A stretch of DNA of 64,000 nucleotides, taken from assembly GCA_002337045.1 (NCBI GenBank), contig DDFF01000007.1:248001-312000 (forward strand). Reading direction: 5' to 3'. A program made the position numbers and the translations under genes. The stretch comes from Bacteroidetes bacterium UBA1935. Its GTDB lineage: Bacteria; Bacteroidota; Bacteroidia; Chitinophagales; Chitinophagaceae. Below the pieces are notes generated by a model that was not told where the DNA came from, searched no databases, and worked only from the letters and a program-made list of their open reading frames with translations. The stretch's first letter is position 1; every line of letters begins with the position of its first letter. Positions 41,532-50,108 of this stretch are shown in pieces.

Positions 41532-42752
41532 ATGATTGAAATAAAAGTGCCTACAGTTGGGGAATCTATCAGTGAGGTTACCCTAGTAAAATGGCTGAAA
41601 CCGGAAGGCGCGTGGGTAGAACGCGATGAGTTGCTTTGCGAACTGGAATCTGAAAAAGCTACGTTCGAACTGAATGCCGAGCAAGCGGGTATTCTGCACA
41701 TTGTTGCTGCAGAAGGCGCTACACTGGCTATTGGCGAACTGGCTTGTAAAATAGACGACAAGGCTGCACGCCCTGAAGGCGCTGCTGCGCCTGCCCCGGC
41801 AGCAGAAGCAAAACCTGCAGCAAAAGCAGAGGCTCCGAAGGCCGAAACGCCGAAAGCTGCATTGCCTGCAGATGTAAAAGCTACACCTGTTGCAAGCGCT
41901 ATCATGGCAGATAAGCAAGTGAAACCTACTGAGGTGAAAGGCAGTGGCTCTATGGGCCGCATCCTGAAACAGGATGTATTGGATGCACTGGCAAACCCGG
42001 GCAAAAAAGGTGCAGGTGCCTTTACCCGCAACGACAGGCGCGAAAAAATGAGCAACCTCCGCAAAACGGTTTCTCGTCGTCTGGTAGAAGCTAAGAACAC
42101 TACAGCGATGCTCACCACTTTCAACGAAGTGGACATGACACGCATCATGGAGATACGCAAAGTATACAAAGACAAATTCAAAGAGTCGCACGGTGTAAAC
42201 CTCGGCTTCATGTCTTTCTTTACTAAAGCTTGTACATACGCATTGGCAGAATGGCCTGCGGTAAATGCATACATCGATGGTGAAGAAGTTGTTTACCACG
42301 ACTATTGCGATATATCAATAGCAGTATCTGCACCTAAAGGGTTGGTTGTACCGGTTATCCGCAATGCAGAAAGCCTGGGCATGGCAGAGATTGAGGCTAA
42401 AGTAATGGAGCTGGCAGGTAAAGCACGCGAGAATAAACTGAGCATGGAAGAAATGACAGGTGGTACATTCACCATCACAAACGGTGGTGTGTTTGGCTCG
42501 CTGATGTCTACACCAATCATCAATATTCCGCAGTCTGCAATACTGGGTATGCACAAAATACAAGAGCGCCCGATGGTTGTGAATGGCAAGATAGAAGCAC
42601 GCCCTATGATGTATGTAGCCCTCAGCTACGACCATCGCATCATTGATGGCCGCGAATCTGTTAGCTTCCTGGTACGCGTAAAAGAACTGCTGGAAAACCC
42701 TGAACTGATGCTGATAGGCCAGGACCCTGTAAAAGCACTGCTGGGTGTATAA
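41532..42752 (+). CDS. odhB: 2-oxoglutarate dehydrogenase E2 (dihydrolipoyl succinyltransferase)
   Basis: A 406-residue E2 component of the 2-oxoglutarate dehydrogenase complex. The lipoyl domain (1-77) carries the lipoylated Lys42 (ELESEKATF); an Ala/Pro-rich linker leads to a peripheral-subunit-binding domain (about 115-155: TPVASAIMADKQVKPTEVKG), and the catalytic acyltransferase core ends with His368 and Asp372 (SYDHRIIDGRE). The motif set is of SucB and not PDH E2. Usually sucA precedes it; here it is monocistronic with a divergent mgtC upstream and its own terminator. Confidence 0.94.
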   Translation: MIEIKVPTVGESISEVTLVKWLKPEGAWVERDELLCELESEKATFELNAEQAGILHIVAAEGATLAIGELACKIDDKAARPEGAAAPAPAAEAKPAAKAEAPKAETPKAALPADVKATPVASAIMADKQVKPTEVKGSGSMGRILKQDVLDALANPGKKGAGAFTRNDRREKMSNLRKTVSRRLVEAKNTTAMLTTFNEVDMTRIMEIRKVYKDKFKESHGVNLGFMSFFTKACTYALAEWPAVNAYIDGEEVVYHDYCDISIAVSAPKGLVVPVIRNAESLGMAEIEAKVMELAGKARENKLSMEEMTGGTFTITNGGVFGSLMSTPIINIPQSAILGMHKIQERPMVVNGKIEARPMMYVALSYDHRIIDGRESVSFLVRVKELLENPELMLIGQDPVKALLGV

Positions 42753-42779
42753 TCTATAACACAACACTTTTTCATAAAC

Positions 42780-42803
42780 AAAGCCGCTCTATTGAGCGGC
42801 TTT
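42780..42803 (+). terminator. Terminator of odhB
   Basis: AAAGCCGCTC and GAGCGGCTTT form a 10 bp perfect stem with a 4-base loop, 27 bases past the stop, then TGTTATTT. Confidence 0.85.
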
Positions 42804-42859
42804 GTTATTTCAACCCTATTGTAACAATAGCGTCAAATATTAGTCATAGCATTTTCAAT

Positions 42860-42873
42860 TTGACTTATGTCAA
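42860..42873 (+). promoter_or_regulatory. CRP/FNR-type palindrome upstream of the first T9SS paralogue
   Basis: TTGACTTATGTCAA is a perfect TTGAC-N4-GTCAA palindrome. Its centre lies exactly 29 bases before the TACATTAG -7 box (42896-42903), that is about -41 from the expected start. The same arrangement precedes the next two genes. Confidence 0.72.
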
Positions 42874-42895
42874 TTTTTTGGGCGCAGCATACGCT

Positions 42896-42903
42896 TACAT
42901 TAG
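42896..42903 (+). promoter_or_regulatory. -7 box TACATTAG of the first T9SS paralogue
   Basis: TACATTAG fits TAnnTTTG with one difference and lies 23 bases before the ATG. The conserved flank continues with CAAA and a CTATGAAA start region in all three paralogues. No -33 TTTG at 19-20 bases; dependence on the upstream palindrome is likely. Confidence 0.6.
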
Positions 42904-42918
42904 CGCAAATTATATTCT

Positions 42919-44196
42919 ATGAAATCTTTTTTATCAATACCTCTACTTTTACTCAGCATTGCAGCATTAGCACAACCTACATTAAAAAAACGTGTTATCG
43001 CCACATCATATAGCATAAATGGCGGCATATCAGATAGCAATCACTATTACTATAGCATGGGGCGTGGCTCTGCTAATACTAGTAAAGAAAGTTATTTCGA
43101 TAACTACTCATGTTTATCTACCGGACCTCAGGATATCAGGAGCGATTCTTCCATCAGCTGGACTAGTGGCTCTACTAGTTTGTTAAGAAATGAAACACGT
43201 ACATACAAATACAATAGCGATGGCACGCTCAATGATATGGTATTAAAAAAAACATCGTATGCTGCATTAAGCCGGTCTGAAAGGTATTACAACTCATCAA
43301 AACAATTAGTGGGTCAAACCTATACAGACACCATTAACGGTGCTGAAACAGCAAACGACTTTCACTACTACTTTTATAACGCGGGCGGCAAATTGACTGT
43401 CGATAGCCAATACAGTCAGAAAAACAGTTTCCCCGTATCAGTTATAAAATACAGTTACAATACCAAAAATTACATTACAAAACAGGAGAGTTTCATTTTT
43501 GTATTTACCGGTTGGATACTGGACAATAGTTCTTTCTACAGCTATGATGCACAAGACCGTAATACAGAGTATCGAACATACTTCGGCACAGTTAATGCAT
43601 CAAAAATATACGAATCTAAAGATAGCTTCAGCTACGTAGGCACAAACAAACTACCCGCTACAAAACACCATTATAATTGGGATACACTAACATCTTCATG
43701 GAAGAAGGATTATTACCACATATACCACTACAATAGTAAAGACCTGATAGACACGACTTATTTATACAAATACAGTACACAGTGGGACACTACTGAAATG
43801 AACGTTAATACTTACGATACTGATGGCTTACTACTCTATAGCAAATCATATCAGTACAATACCGCAACAGGCACATATCGCACCAACAATTACGATGAGT
43901 TGAAAATATACTACGAAGATTACGATCCGACACTATCTATAAACAAAGCTGCTGTCAATCACAACATTACAGTTACACCCAATCCTTCAAAAGGTATCGT
44001 AGCTGTAAATACTACCTCTACTACATTCAGCCATGTTAGCATTACAGATATGCAGGGGCGCATTGTTTATACCCAAGCTATACCGGAAACATACAGCACT
44101 ACTATTAATACACAACTATCTCCCGGTAGTTATGTACTAACCATACACGACAAACAGCAAACAAAAATTAGTTCCACACAAATAATCATACAGTAA
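42919..44196 (+). CDS. T9SS surface protein, paralogue 1 of 3
   Basis: A 425-residue exported protein: signal peptide MKSFLSIPLLLLSIAALAQ, a body rich in Tyr, Asn, Ser and Thr with YD/RHS-like units (YDAQDRNTEYRTYFG, YNSKDLIDTTYLYKY, YDTDGLLLYSKSY), and a T9SS type A domain (from VTPNPSKGIVAVN to the end). The DSFSYVGT, HYNWDT and FYPNPSKG-like positions are shared with the next two genes. No enzymatic motif is visible; a beta-solenoid or RHS-like adhesin role is inference. Its own promoter and terminator make it monocistronic. Confidence 0.8.
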   Translation: MKSFLSIPLLLLSIAALAQPTLKKRVIATSYSINGGISDSNHYYYSMGRGSANTSKESYFDNYSCLSTGPQDIRSDSSISWTSGSTSLLRNETRTYKYNSDGTLNDMVLKKTSYAALSRSERYYNSSKQLVGQTYTDTINGAETANDFHYYFYNAGGKLTVDSQYSQKNSFPVSVIKYSYNTKNYITKQESFIFVFTGWILDNSSFYSYDAQDRNTEYRTYFGTVNASKIYESKDSFSYVGTNKLPATKHHYNWDTLTSSWKKDYYHIYHYNSKDLIDTTYLYKYSTQWDTTEMNVNTYDTDGLLLYSKSYQYNTATGTYRTNNYDELKIYYEDYDPTLSINKAAVNHNITVTPNPSKGIVAVNTTSTTFSHVSITDMQGRIVYTQAIPETYSTTINTQLSPGSYVLTIHDKQQTKISSTQIIIQ

Positions 44197-44206
44197 GTAC
44201 AATAAG

Positions 44207-44230
44207 AGCCACCATAATGGTGGCTTTTTT
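44207..44230 (+). terminator. Terminator of T9SS paralogue 1
   Basis: AGCCACC and GGTGGCT with a 5-base loop, then TTTTTT. Confidence 0.82.
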
Positions 44231-44300
44231 ATGCAACAATGCATCGTGTATTTAACTGCAAACTAATAGCAGCACATATTATTACAACCATGCTCTCTTA

Positions 44301-44316
44301 TTTGACAAACGTCAAA
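44301..44316 (+). promoter_or_regulatory. CRP/FNR-type palindrome upstream of T9SS paralogue 2
   Basis: TTTGACAAACGTCAAA is a perfect 16-base palindrome with a 4-base centre. Its centre lies exactly 29 bases before TACATTCG (44338-44345). Confidence 0.75.
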
Positions 44317-44337
44317 TTTTCAAGTCAATAAGACGCA

Positions 44338-44345
44338 TACATTCG
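44338..44345 (+). promoter_or_regulatory. -7 box TACATTCG of T9SS paralogue 2
   Basis: TACATTCG lies 24 bases before the ATG and at the same distance from the palindrome as in paralogues 1 and 3. Confidence 0.55.
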
Positions 44346-44361
44346 TACAAATCGATATTCT

Positions 44362-45651
44362 ATGAAACTTTACATTTCAATACTGCTATTATCATTATAC
44401 GCATCTGCGTATGCACAGCCCGGGCAAAAAACAACTGCTGCTAAAAAGCGCCTTATTGCATCGTCTTCATATTCAGAAACAATGTTGATGGATAGCAACA
44501 TCCACTACTACAGCAGCTTAACCAGAGGCTCTGTACATACTACCGAAAAAAGCTACTACGATTTATATCTGAATAGCGACATAGAACCACAAAGTATTTT
44601 TTGCGACTCTACAGTAAACTACTCGTTAGTACCCGGACGAGGACTAATCCGGTTCGTGAACAGGACATACAAATACAATTCCAAAAACCAAACAGAAGGA
44701 TTTGTTATAAAAGATATCGGAAATCAAATTAAGCATTGCAAGATTACATACAATACACTTGGCAAGCCTGTTTTGTTCAACATCGTAGACACCGACATGA
44801 ATGGTATGCTTTCAAATGCATATAATCGCGCATTATCCTATAACACTGCGGGGCAGCTAATACAGGACAGCAATTATTACATACTATACGCTACACCTCA
44901 TACAAAAAAGCTTTACAGTTATGATGCCAAAGGCAATGATACTTTGTGTAATACTTACTACTTCGATGGCACACTTTGGGGGCATGCGTCTATTATCACA
45001 AAAAAATATGATAGTCGCAACAGACTTATAAGCATCCTGAACTTGTACAATATCAACGGTATTTATACCAATACACGACTAGACAGTTTCAGCTATCGCG
45101 GTACAGATACTGTATTCAATAAGCACAGTATATACAACTGGAACGACAATCAGGCTACGTGGGAAAAAGGCGAACAAAAATCCGTTTTTTTCAGCAGCAA
45201 TAAACTTACCGATACACTTATCTATCAGTATGGCCCGTCATTAGATACCCTACACAGAAAAATTACCTACTACGACACAGCATACAAACTCATAACAGCC
45301 ATCAAGTACTACAAGCACCTTGGGGCAAACAGGTATGCCACATTACCATTCACTGAAAACTATTTTTATTACCAAACATATGGGATTACATCTGTCAGCA
45401 ATGTAAATCCGGATATACCTACTACAATATCACCCAACCCTTCCAAAGGCACTATCCATATCAACACAGGCAATACACTGTTCAATAGCATCATCATAAC
45501 AGATATGCAAGGGCGTACAGTATATCACCAAACAATCAATGAAACCAATACTGCAACCATCAATACACAAATCCCTGCAGGAAACTATACACTTACGTTG
45601 CACAATACAAAGAACGCTACAAAGAGCAGCACGCTATTTAGTATAGAATAA
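44362..45651 (+). CDS. T9SS surface protein, paralogue 2 of 3
   Basis: A 429-residue paralogue of the preceding protein: a signal peptide (ending in SAYAQ), a long Tyr/Asn/Thr-rich beta region with units such as YDAKGNDTLCNTYYFDGTLW and YDSRNRLISILNLYNINGIY, the shared DSFSYRGTDT and YNWNDN segments, and a C-terminal T9SS domain (TISPNPSKGTIHINTGNTLF to the end). The order of segments is the same as in paralogues 1 and 3, so the three arose by tandem duplication. Function unknown. Confidence 0.8.
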   Translation: MKLYISILLLSLYASAYAQPGQKTTAAKKRLIASSSYSETMLMDSNIHYYSSLTRGSVHTTEKSYYDLYLNSDIEPQSIFCDSTVNYSLVPGRGLIRFVNRTYKYNSKNQTEGFVIKDIGNQIKHCKITYNTLGKPVLFNIVDTDMNGMLSNAYNRALSYNTAGQLIQDSNYYILYATPHTKKLYSYDAKGNDTLCNTYYFDGTLWGHASIITKKYDSRNRLISILNLYNINGIYTNTRLDSFSYRGTDTVFNKHSIYNWNDNQATWEKGEQKSVFFSSNKLTDTLIYQYGPSLDTLHRKITYYDTAYKLITAIKYYKHLGANRYATLPFTENYFYYQTYGITSVSNVNPDIPTTISPNPSKGTIHINTGNTLFNSIIITDMQGRTVYHQTINETNTATINTQIPAGNYTLTLHNTKNATKSSTLFSIE

Positions 45652-45679
45652 AATAGTCTCTTCATATCGTCACACAACA

Positions 45680-45704
45680 AAAAGCCACAATTAATGTGGC
45701 TTTT
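45680..45704 (+). terminator. Terminator of T9SS paralogue 2
   Basis: AAAAGCCACA and TGTGGCTTTT form a 10 bp stem with a 5-base loop. Confidence 0.8.
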
Positions 45705-45776
45705 GTTGCATATATACATGCTGCAGGCACCATTACTGTGTAACAAAAATGTCAAACATGAAAGCTCACATTATTA

Positions 45777-45792
45777 TTTGACCTTCATCAAT
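45777..45792 (+). promoter_or_regulatory. CRP/FNR-type half-preserved palindrome upstream of T9SS paralogue 3
   Basis: TTTGACCTTCATCAAT keeps the left half TTTGAC and a right half ATCAA. Its centre is again exactly 29 bases before TACATTAG (45814-45821). Confidence 0.65.
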
Positions 45793-45813
45793 TTCCTGTG
45801 CCGATACCTCTGC

Positions 45814-45821
45814 TACATTAG
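45814..45821 (+). promoter_or_regulatory. -7 box TACATTAG of T9SS paralogue 3
   Basis: Identical to the box of paralogue 1 and at the same 23-base distance from the ATG. Confidence 0.6.
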
Positions 45822-45836
45822 CACAAACATTTTTCT

Positions 45837-47129
45837 ATGAAATCATTTTTATCAATCGCTCTGCTCTTATCAAGCCTGCTATCTGCTGCACAACCTGCGA
45901 ACAAGATCACTGCAATGAAAAAACGCCTTGTAGCTACTGTGAACTATAGCCAGGGAGATAAAGGAGATAGTACGCATCATTTCTACAGCAATGGTCGGGG
46001 GGCTGATCTTACAGACTTCATAAGCTATACAGACAATTACAACCATTTAGTAGAAATACCAGCCAACAAAAATGAACAGAAAATTCATTGCGACTCTACT
46101 GTGCACTACATACATTCCACATTTCCACAACCACTCAGATTCTTTGCAAAAACATATACATACACCAATAATCTTGTAGCCAGTTGCAAAACCCGCAATA
46201 TCAGAAATGCCAATACCAGTTTCGAAATTACCAGAAACAGTTTTGGCAAACCTGTCAAGATAGATTATTCAGATTCTAGTGCTTTCGATTCCTCTCACAC
46301 CATACGATACCTTACATATAACAGCAATCAACTACTTACTAAAGACAGCGTCTTCGATGTAAGAAACAATATACCTGAAACTGTAAAAACATTTCTGTAC
46401 AACCAATACAACCTCGATACATTAATAAGTGTATATGAATATCAAAATGGCAGCATCTCCCGTACAACCCATCAAAGAAAGATCTACGATGCATCTAAAC
46501 GGCTAATATATTCGATGTGGCAGTATGACCTAAATGGAACACTGCAAAATGCAACATTAGATAGTTTTGCTTATCGTGGCACCGATACCGTTCACAACTA
46601 TTTTGTAGAATATAACTGGGATTCTAATATAAACGACTGGATGGGTTCTCAGAAAAAACGCAAATTCTTTAGTACCAATGGCACTTCAGATACTTTGATG
46701 AATCAACTATGGTTCACACCAAATTGGGATACTTCAGACATCAAAGTAATACACTACGACAACGATGGCTATATTGAGCATACTGAAGACTACTTGTATA
46801 TTGGCGATGGGCTATTCTCTGCTACTACACTATCTGAAACATATCACTATTTTGAAAACTACTTCCCGACAACTGTTTCTGAAATCAATTTATACGTAGA
46901 TGTTACAGTTTCTCCCAACCCTTCAAAAGGCATAATTAACATCAATGCAGGGAATACATATTTTAACAATGTAGTCATTACAGACATACAAGGGCGTATT
47001 GTTTGTAGTAAGTCTGCACCTGCCACCTGCAGCACGCTACTACACACACAATTACCTGCCGGCAACTATGTACTAAGTCTTTATAATCAAGATGTTCGCA
47101 TAGCTACACAAAAGCTCATAATCGAATAA
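45837..47129 (+). CDS. T9SS surface protein, paralogue 3 of 3
   Basis: A 430-residue paralogue with signal peptide MKSFLSIALLLSSLLSAAQP, closest in its leader to paralogue 1, a Tyr/Asn/Ser-rich body (TMKKRLVATVNYSQGDKGDS-like start, YDASKRLIYSMWQYDLNGTL, DSFAYRGTDTVHNYFVEYNW), and a T9SS type A domain (TVSPNPSKGIININAGNTYF to the end). The body diverges from its relatives more than the sorting domain does. A strong terminator follows. Confidence 0.8.
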   Translation: MKSFLSIALLLSSLLSAAQPANKITAMKKRLVATVNYSQGDKGDSTHHFYSNGRGADLTDFISYTDNYNHLVEIPANKNEQKIHCDSTVHYIHSTFPQPLRFFAKTYTYTNNLVASCKTRNIRNANTSFEITRNSFGKPVKIDYSDSSAFDSSHTIRYLTYNSNQLLTKDSVFDVRNNIPETVKTFLYNQYNLDTLISVYEYQNGSISRTTHQRKIYDASKRLIYSMWQYDLNGTLQNATLDSFAYRGTDTVHNYFVEYNWDSNINDWMGSQKKRKFFSTNGTSDTLMNQLWFTPNWDTSDIKVIHYDNDGYIEHTEDYLYIGDGLFSATTLSETYHYFENYFPTTVSEINLYVDVTVSPNPSKGIININAGNTYFNNVVITDIQGRIVCSKSAPATCSTLLHTQLPAGNYVLSLYNQDVRIATQKLIIE

Positions 47130-47154
47130 TATTACCTGGTTTCAATACTCCTGC

Positions 47155-47181
47155 AAACCGTCAGTCGCAAACTGACGGTTT
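47155..47181 (+). terminator. Terminator of T9SS paralogue 3
   Basis: AAACCGTCAGT and ACTGACGGTTT form an 11 bp perfect stem with a 5-base loop. The following T-rich stretch contains the -7 box TATTTTTG (47188-47195) of the next gene. Confidence 0.85.
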
Positions 47182-47203
47182 TCTTATTATTTTTGGCTCC
47201 GCT

Positions 47204-48445
47204 TTGCGCTACATATACCAACATATAGCAACCATACTCAGCAGCTACGATGGCAGCCTGCCGCTTACTCACTTTCTCAAGAACTACTACAAGCAATACG
47301 CGAAGCTTGGCAGCAGAGACAGGAAGCTGCTGAGCGAAATGGCATATTGCTGGTATCGGGCAGAGCGCAGCATAGATAACGCTTTGTCTTTTGAAGACCG
47401 TATACATGCTACCTTGTTTTTATGCGCTGCCAATCACAAAGTTGCCAATCTGGTATTGCCCGAAGCTTTGAAGCTGAATGATACACAAACACGCCAGCAG
47501 AAACTGAACATACTGAACGCCTTTTATAAAATACCCCCAAAGACAAAGGCCGATGCTGAATACAAACATTTCCTTACAGGAAATTCCGTATTCCATTTTC
47601 AGAATATGTGGCCGCATGCCAATGGCTTTTCAAAAGGTATGGACAAATACCAATGGTTGCAAACCATGTTATCGCAACCACGTATGTTTATACGTATTCG
47701 CCGCAATAAAGAAGCCATACTAAGTACACTCTCTCAAAACGAGATACCGTATCAGGAGCTTGAAAACAACTGTATATGTATCCCCAACGGTAGTGCTATA
47801 GATAAGCTACTGCCCGAGGCTGACTATGCAGTACAGGATGCTTCATCACAAAAAACAGGCAACTACTTCCGGCTACAACCAAAAAATAATTGGTGGGATT
47901 GCTGCAGCGGTGCAGGTGGCAAGTCGCTTTTACTTTGCGATAAATATCCTGAAATAAAACTAACCGTATCAGATACACGCAGCACTATACTGTACAATCT
48001 GGCACAACGCTTCAAGCTATACAACCTGCCAATGCCCAAACAAGTGCAGCTCGATATGTCTTCTAAAAAAGATGTGGCAGATAAAATGGGTTCCCGAAAA
48101 TTCAATGCCATTATTTGCGATGTTCCATGCACTGGCAGCGGCACATGGGCACGCACACCCGAGCAGCTCTATTTCTTCAACCCCGAAAAGCTCAAAGAGA
48201 TAAGCAAGCTACAAAAAGACATTGCCATGAATGCCGTATCGCATCTGGATGCGCACGGCACACTATATTACATTACTTGTTCAGTATTCAAAGAAGAGAA
48301 TGAAGATGTGGTTGAGTATTTACTGAAGTATAAGCACAGTCTGGAGGTGAAAGAAATGCACCTTATAAACGGAAGCGATACAGCTGCAGACAGTATGTTT
48401 ATAGCCGTATTGCAACGCAGGGCTACTGCTTCACCAAGCGAATAG
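47204..48445 (+). CDS. RsmB/NOP family RNA cytosine-C5 methyltransferase
   Basis: A roughly 413-residue SAM-dependent m5C methyltransferase, probably for 16S rRNA. An N-terminal helical NusB-like domain (1-130) precedes the catalytic domain: WWDCCSGAGGKSLLLCD is motif I, DVPCTGSGTWARTPE motif IV with Cys309, and YITCSVFKEENEDVV motif VI with Cys359, the two cysteines of the mechanism. The only nearby start is TTG at 47204; a TATTTTTG box ends 9 bases earlier, so the message would have almost no leader. The start is uncertain. The 3' end overlaps the convergent subtilase gene by 23 bp. Confidence 0.85.
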   Translation: MRYIYQHIATILSSYDGSLPLTHFLKNYYKQYAKLGSRDRKLLSEMAYCWYRAERSIDNALSFEDRIHATLFLCAANHKVANLVLPEALKLNDTQTRQQKLNILNAFYKIPPKTKADAEYKHFLTGNSVFHFQNMWPHANGFSKGMDKYQWLQTMLSQPRMFIRIRRNKEAILSTLSQNEIPYQELENNCICIPNGSAIDKLLPEADYAVQDASSQKTGNYFRLQPKNNWWDCCSGAGGKSLLLCDKYPEIKLTVSDTRSTILYNLAQRFKLYNLPMPKQVQLDMSSKKDVADKMGSRKFNAIICDVPCTGSGTWARTPEQLYFFNPEKLKEISKLQKDIAMNAVSHLDAHGTLYYITCSVFKEENEDVVEYLLKYKHSLEVKEMHLINGSDTAADSMFIAVLQRRATASPSE

Positions 48446-50081
48446 TCTTTTGTTTATCATTCGCATTCACCTTTAGCAGGTACATACCTGCAGTTGCAGG
48501 CATATTCAATTGAATACTTTGCTTACCCGCATTAAGGCTGTATTGATATTTACTTACCACTCTGCCACTTGCATCTATAAGGCTTATGTTTACATTGCCT
48601 GTTTGCAGCAGCAGCATTTTAATGGTAACAATATCTTTCGTAGGGTTAGGCGTAGCCATTACCCAGTTTGCAGATGTCAATTGCTCTTCTGGTGTATCTG
48701 TAACATTTAGCAAGTTATGTGCTACGCCAAAGTCAGGCACACCGTGTCCCATTTGTGCAGTGGGTGTAGCATATAAGTGGCCGCTTTTTATAATCGCGGT
48801 TCTTATTCTATATGGCGTAGCATTGATAGTAGTTGCCTGCAGCAAACATGCAGCCCACCCTGCCAGTTGCGGTGTTGCATACGATGTACCACCCTGATAA
48901 GAAGGTGTTGAAGACGTAAACATTGTACTTACATTGCTACCCAGCATACATACATCAGGCTTTATTTTACCTGCTGCGTTAGGACCATTGCCACTGGTAG
49001 ATACGGGCGATTTATACAATGTACTGCTACCCACAGTAGCTGCACTATCCGCATCGCCGGGCGTTAGCACATAGTTCCATCCACCACCGCCTTCATTGCC
49101 TGCCGATGTCACAAACAATATACCTTTTTGAGTAGCCATGTTGGCGGCTCTGGCTGCTACTGTGCTTTTACCATCAATATCTGCATAAACCAAAGACGTA
49201 AACGGAGACACAAAAGTATTATAGCCTAAAGACGATGATATTACATCTGCGCCAATGCTATCTGCACGTTCGGTTGCTGCCAGCATATTATCCATTTCAA
49301 ATGGCATATCCACACCTGCGTATTCTGTTACATACAGTGCTATATCCGCTTCCGGTGCAGTACCAACATAGGTGCCTGGCAAATTTCCTGATATGGTAGA
49401 AAGACACCCTGTGCCATGATTGTATAGAGCAAAAACATCGTTATTATTAAAAACAAAATTGCGCTTATCCAGCAACCTGCCGCTCTTCATCAGGCTATCA
49501 AACGCAGGGCCTGTATCTACACCATAAAAGCCCTCATCCATTACTGCTATCAGCTTGCCTTTACCCTTATACCCCCTGTCGTGCAGATAATCACCGTTTA
49601 CCAGCTTTGTCTGGTCATATGTAGAGCCGTAATACGCCGATGAACCTGTAGTTTTAGCAGCAGTACCTGTATCGCCACTATTGCCACTCGTTTTGTACAA
49701 CCCGTTAAAAAAGTAACCTACATACTCTACATTACGAATATATGGTTTGCTGCGTACTGCCGCTATGGTACTGGTATCTGTTACCAATACCACTATTTGG
49801 TTCAGCCAACGAGATGTAACATGTAGTTTGCCGCTGATGGATGTAAAAACATCAGCCACATAGTTGGGCGAAACAGGGCGGTCTGTACTATCCAGAGATA
49901 TACCCTGTACAGTACGCCTGTTTAGCGAACGTTGAGATAATAAATTGAGTGGATTGCTTAAATCTGGTGCTCCTAGTTTGTCCTTAAATCCTATACGGTA
50001 TGCATATTGCGGAGTTTGTGCATTTGCCTGAAAAGCACTCAAAAACACTATACCAAACAAAACACGCCTCCAGCCTCGCAT
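48423..50081 (-). CDS. Subtilisin-like serine peptidase (S8) with T9SS sorting domain
   Basis: A 552-residue secreted protease. After a signal peptide (ending near FQANAQ) and a prodomain, the catalytic triad is Asp182 (AVMDEGF), His222 (YNHGTG) and Ser400 (GGTSYATPQLAG), in the order of subtilases. The last ~80 residues (from VMATPNPTKDIVTI) are a T9SS type A domain. The Asp region is MDEG in place of the common IDTG. It follows the lipoprotein gene by 27 bases, and its 3' end overlaps the RsmB-family gene by 23 bp. It probably degrades extracellular protein. Confidence 0.88.
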   Translation of the reverse strand: MRGWRRVLFGIVFLSAFQANAQTPQYAYRIGFKDKLGAPDLSNPLNLLSQRSLNRRTVQGISLDSTDRPVSPNYVADVFTSISGKLHVTSRWLNQIVVLVTDTSTIAAVRSKPYIRNVEYVGYFFNGLYKTSGNSGDTGTAAKTTGSSAYYGSTYDQTKLVNGDYLHDRGYKGKGKLIAVMDEGFYGVDTGPAFDSLMKSGRLLDKRNFVFNNNDVFALYNHGTGCLSTISGNLPGTYVGTAPEADIALYVTEYAGVDMPFEMDNMLAATERADSIGADVISSSLGYNTFVSPFTSLVYADIDGKSTVAARAANMATQKGILFVTSAGNEGGGGWNYVLTPGDADSAATVGSSTLYKSPVSTSGNGPNAAGKIKPDVCMLGSNVSTMFTSSTPSYQGGTSYATPQLAGWAACLLQATTINATPYRIRTAIIKSGHLYATPTAQMGHGVPDFGVAHNLLNVTDTPEEQLTSANWVMATPNPTKDIVTIKMLLLQTGNVNISLIDASGRVVSKYQYSLNAGKQSIQLNMPATAGMYLLKVNANDKQKTIRLVKQ

Positions 50082-50108
50082 ACGCTATAGGTTATTACAA
50101 ACAGTAGA

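Noticed and set aside
41495..42274. A 259-codon open frame antisense to odhB
   Set aside because: Ala/Ser-rich shadow of the lipoyl linker; the odhB motifs on the other strand are complete.
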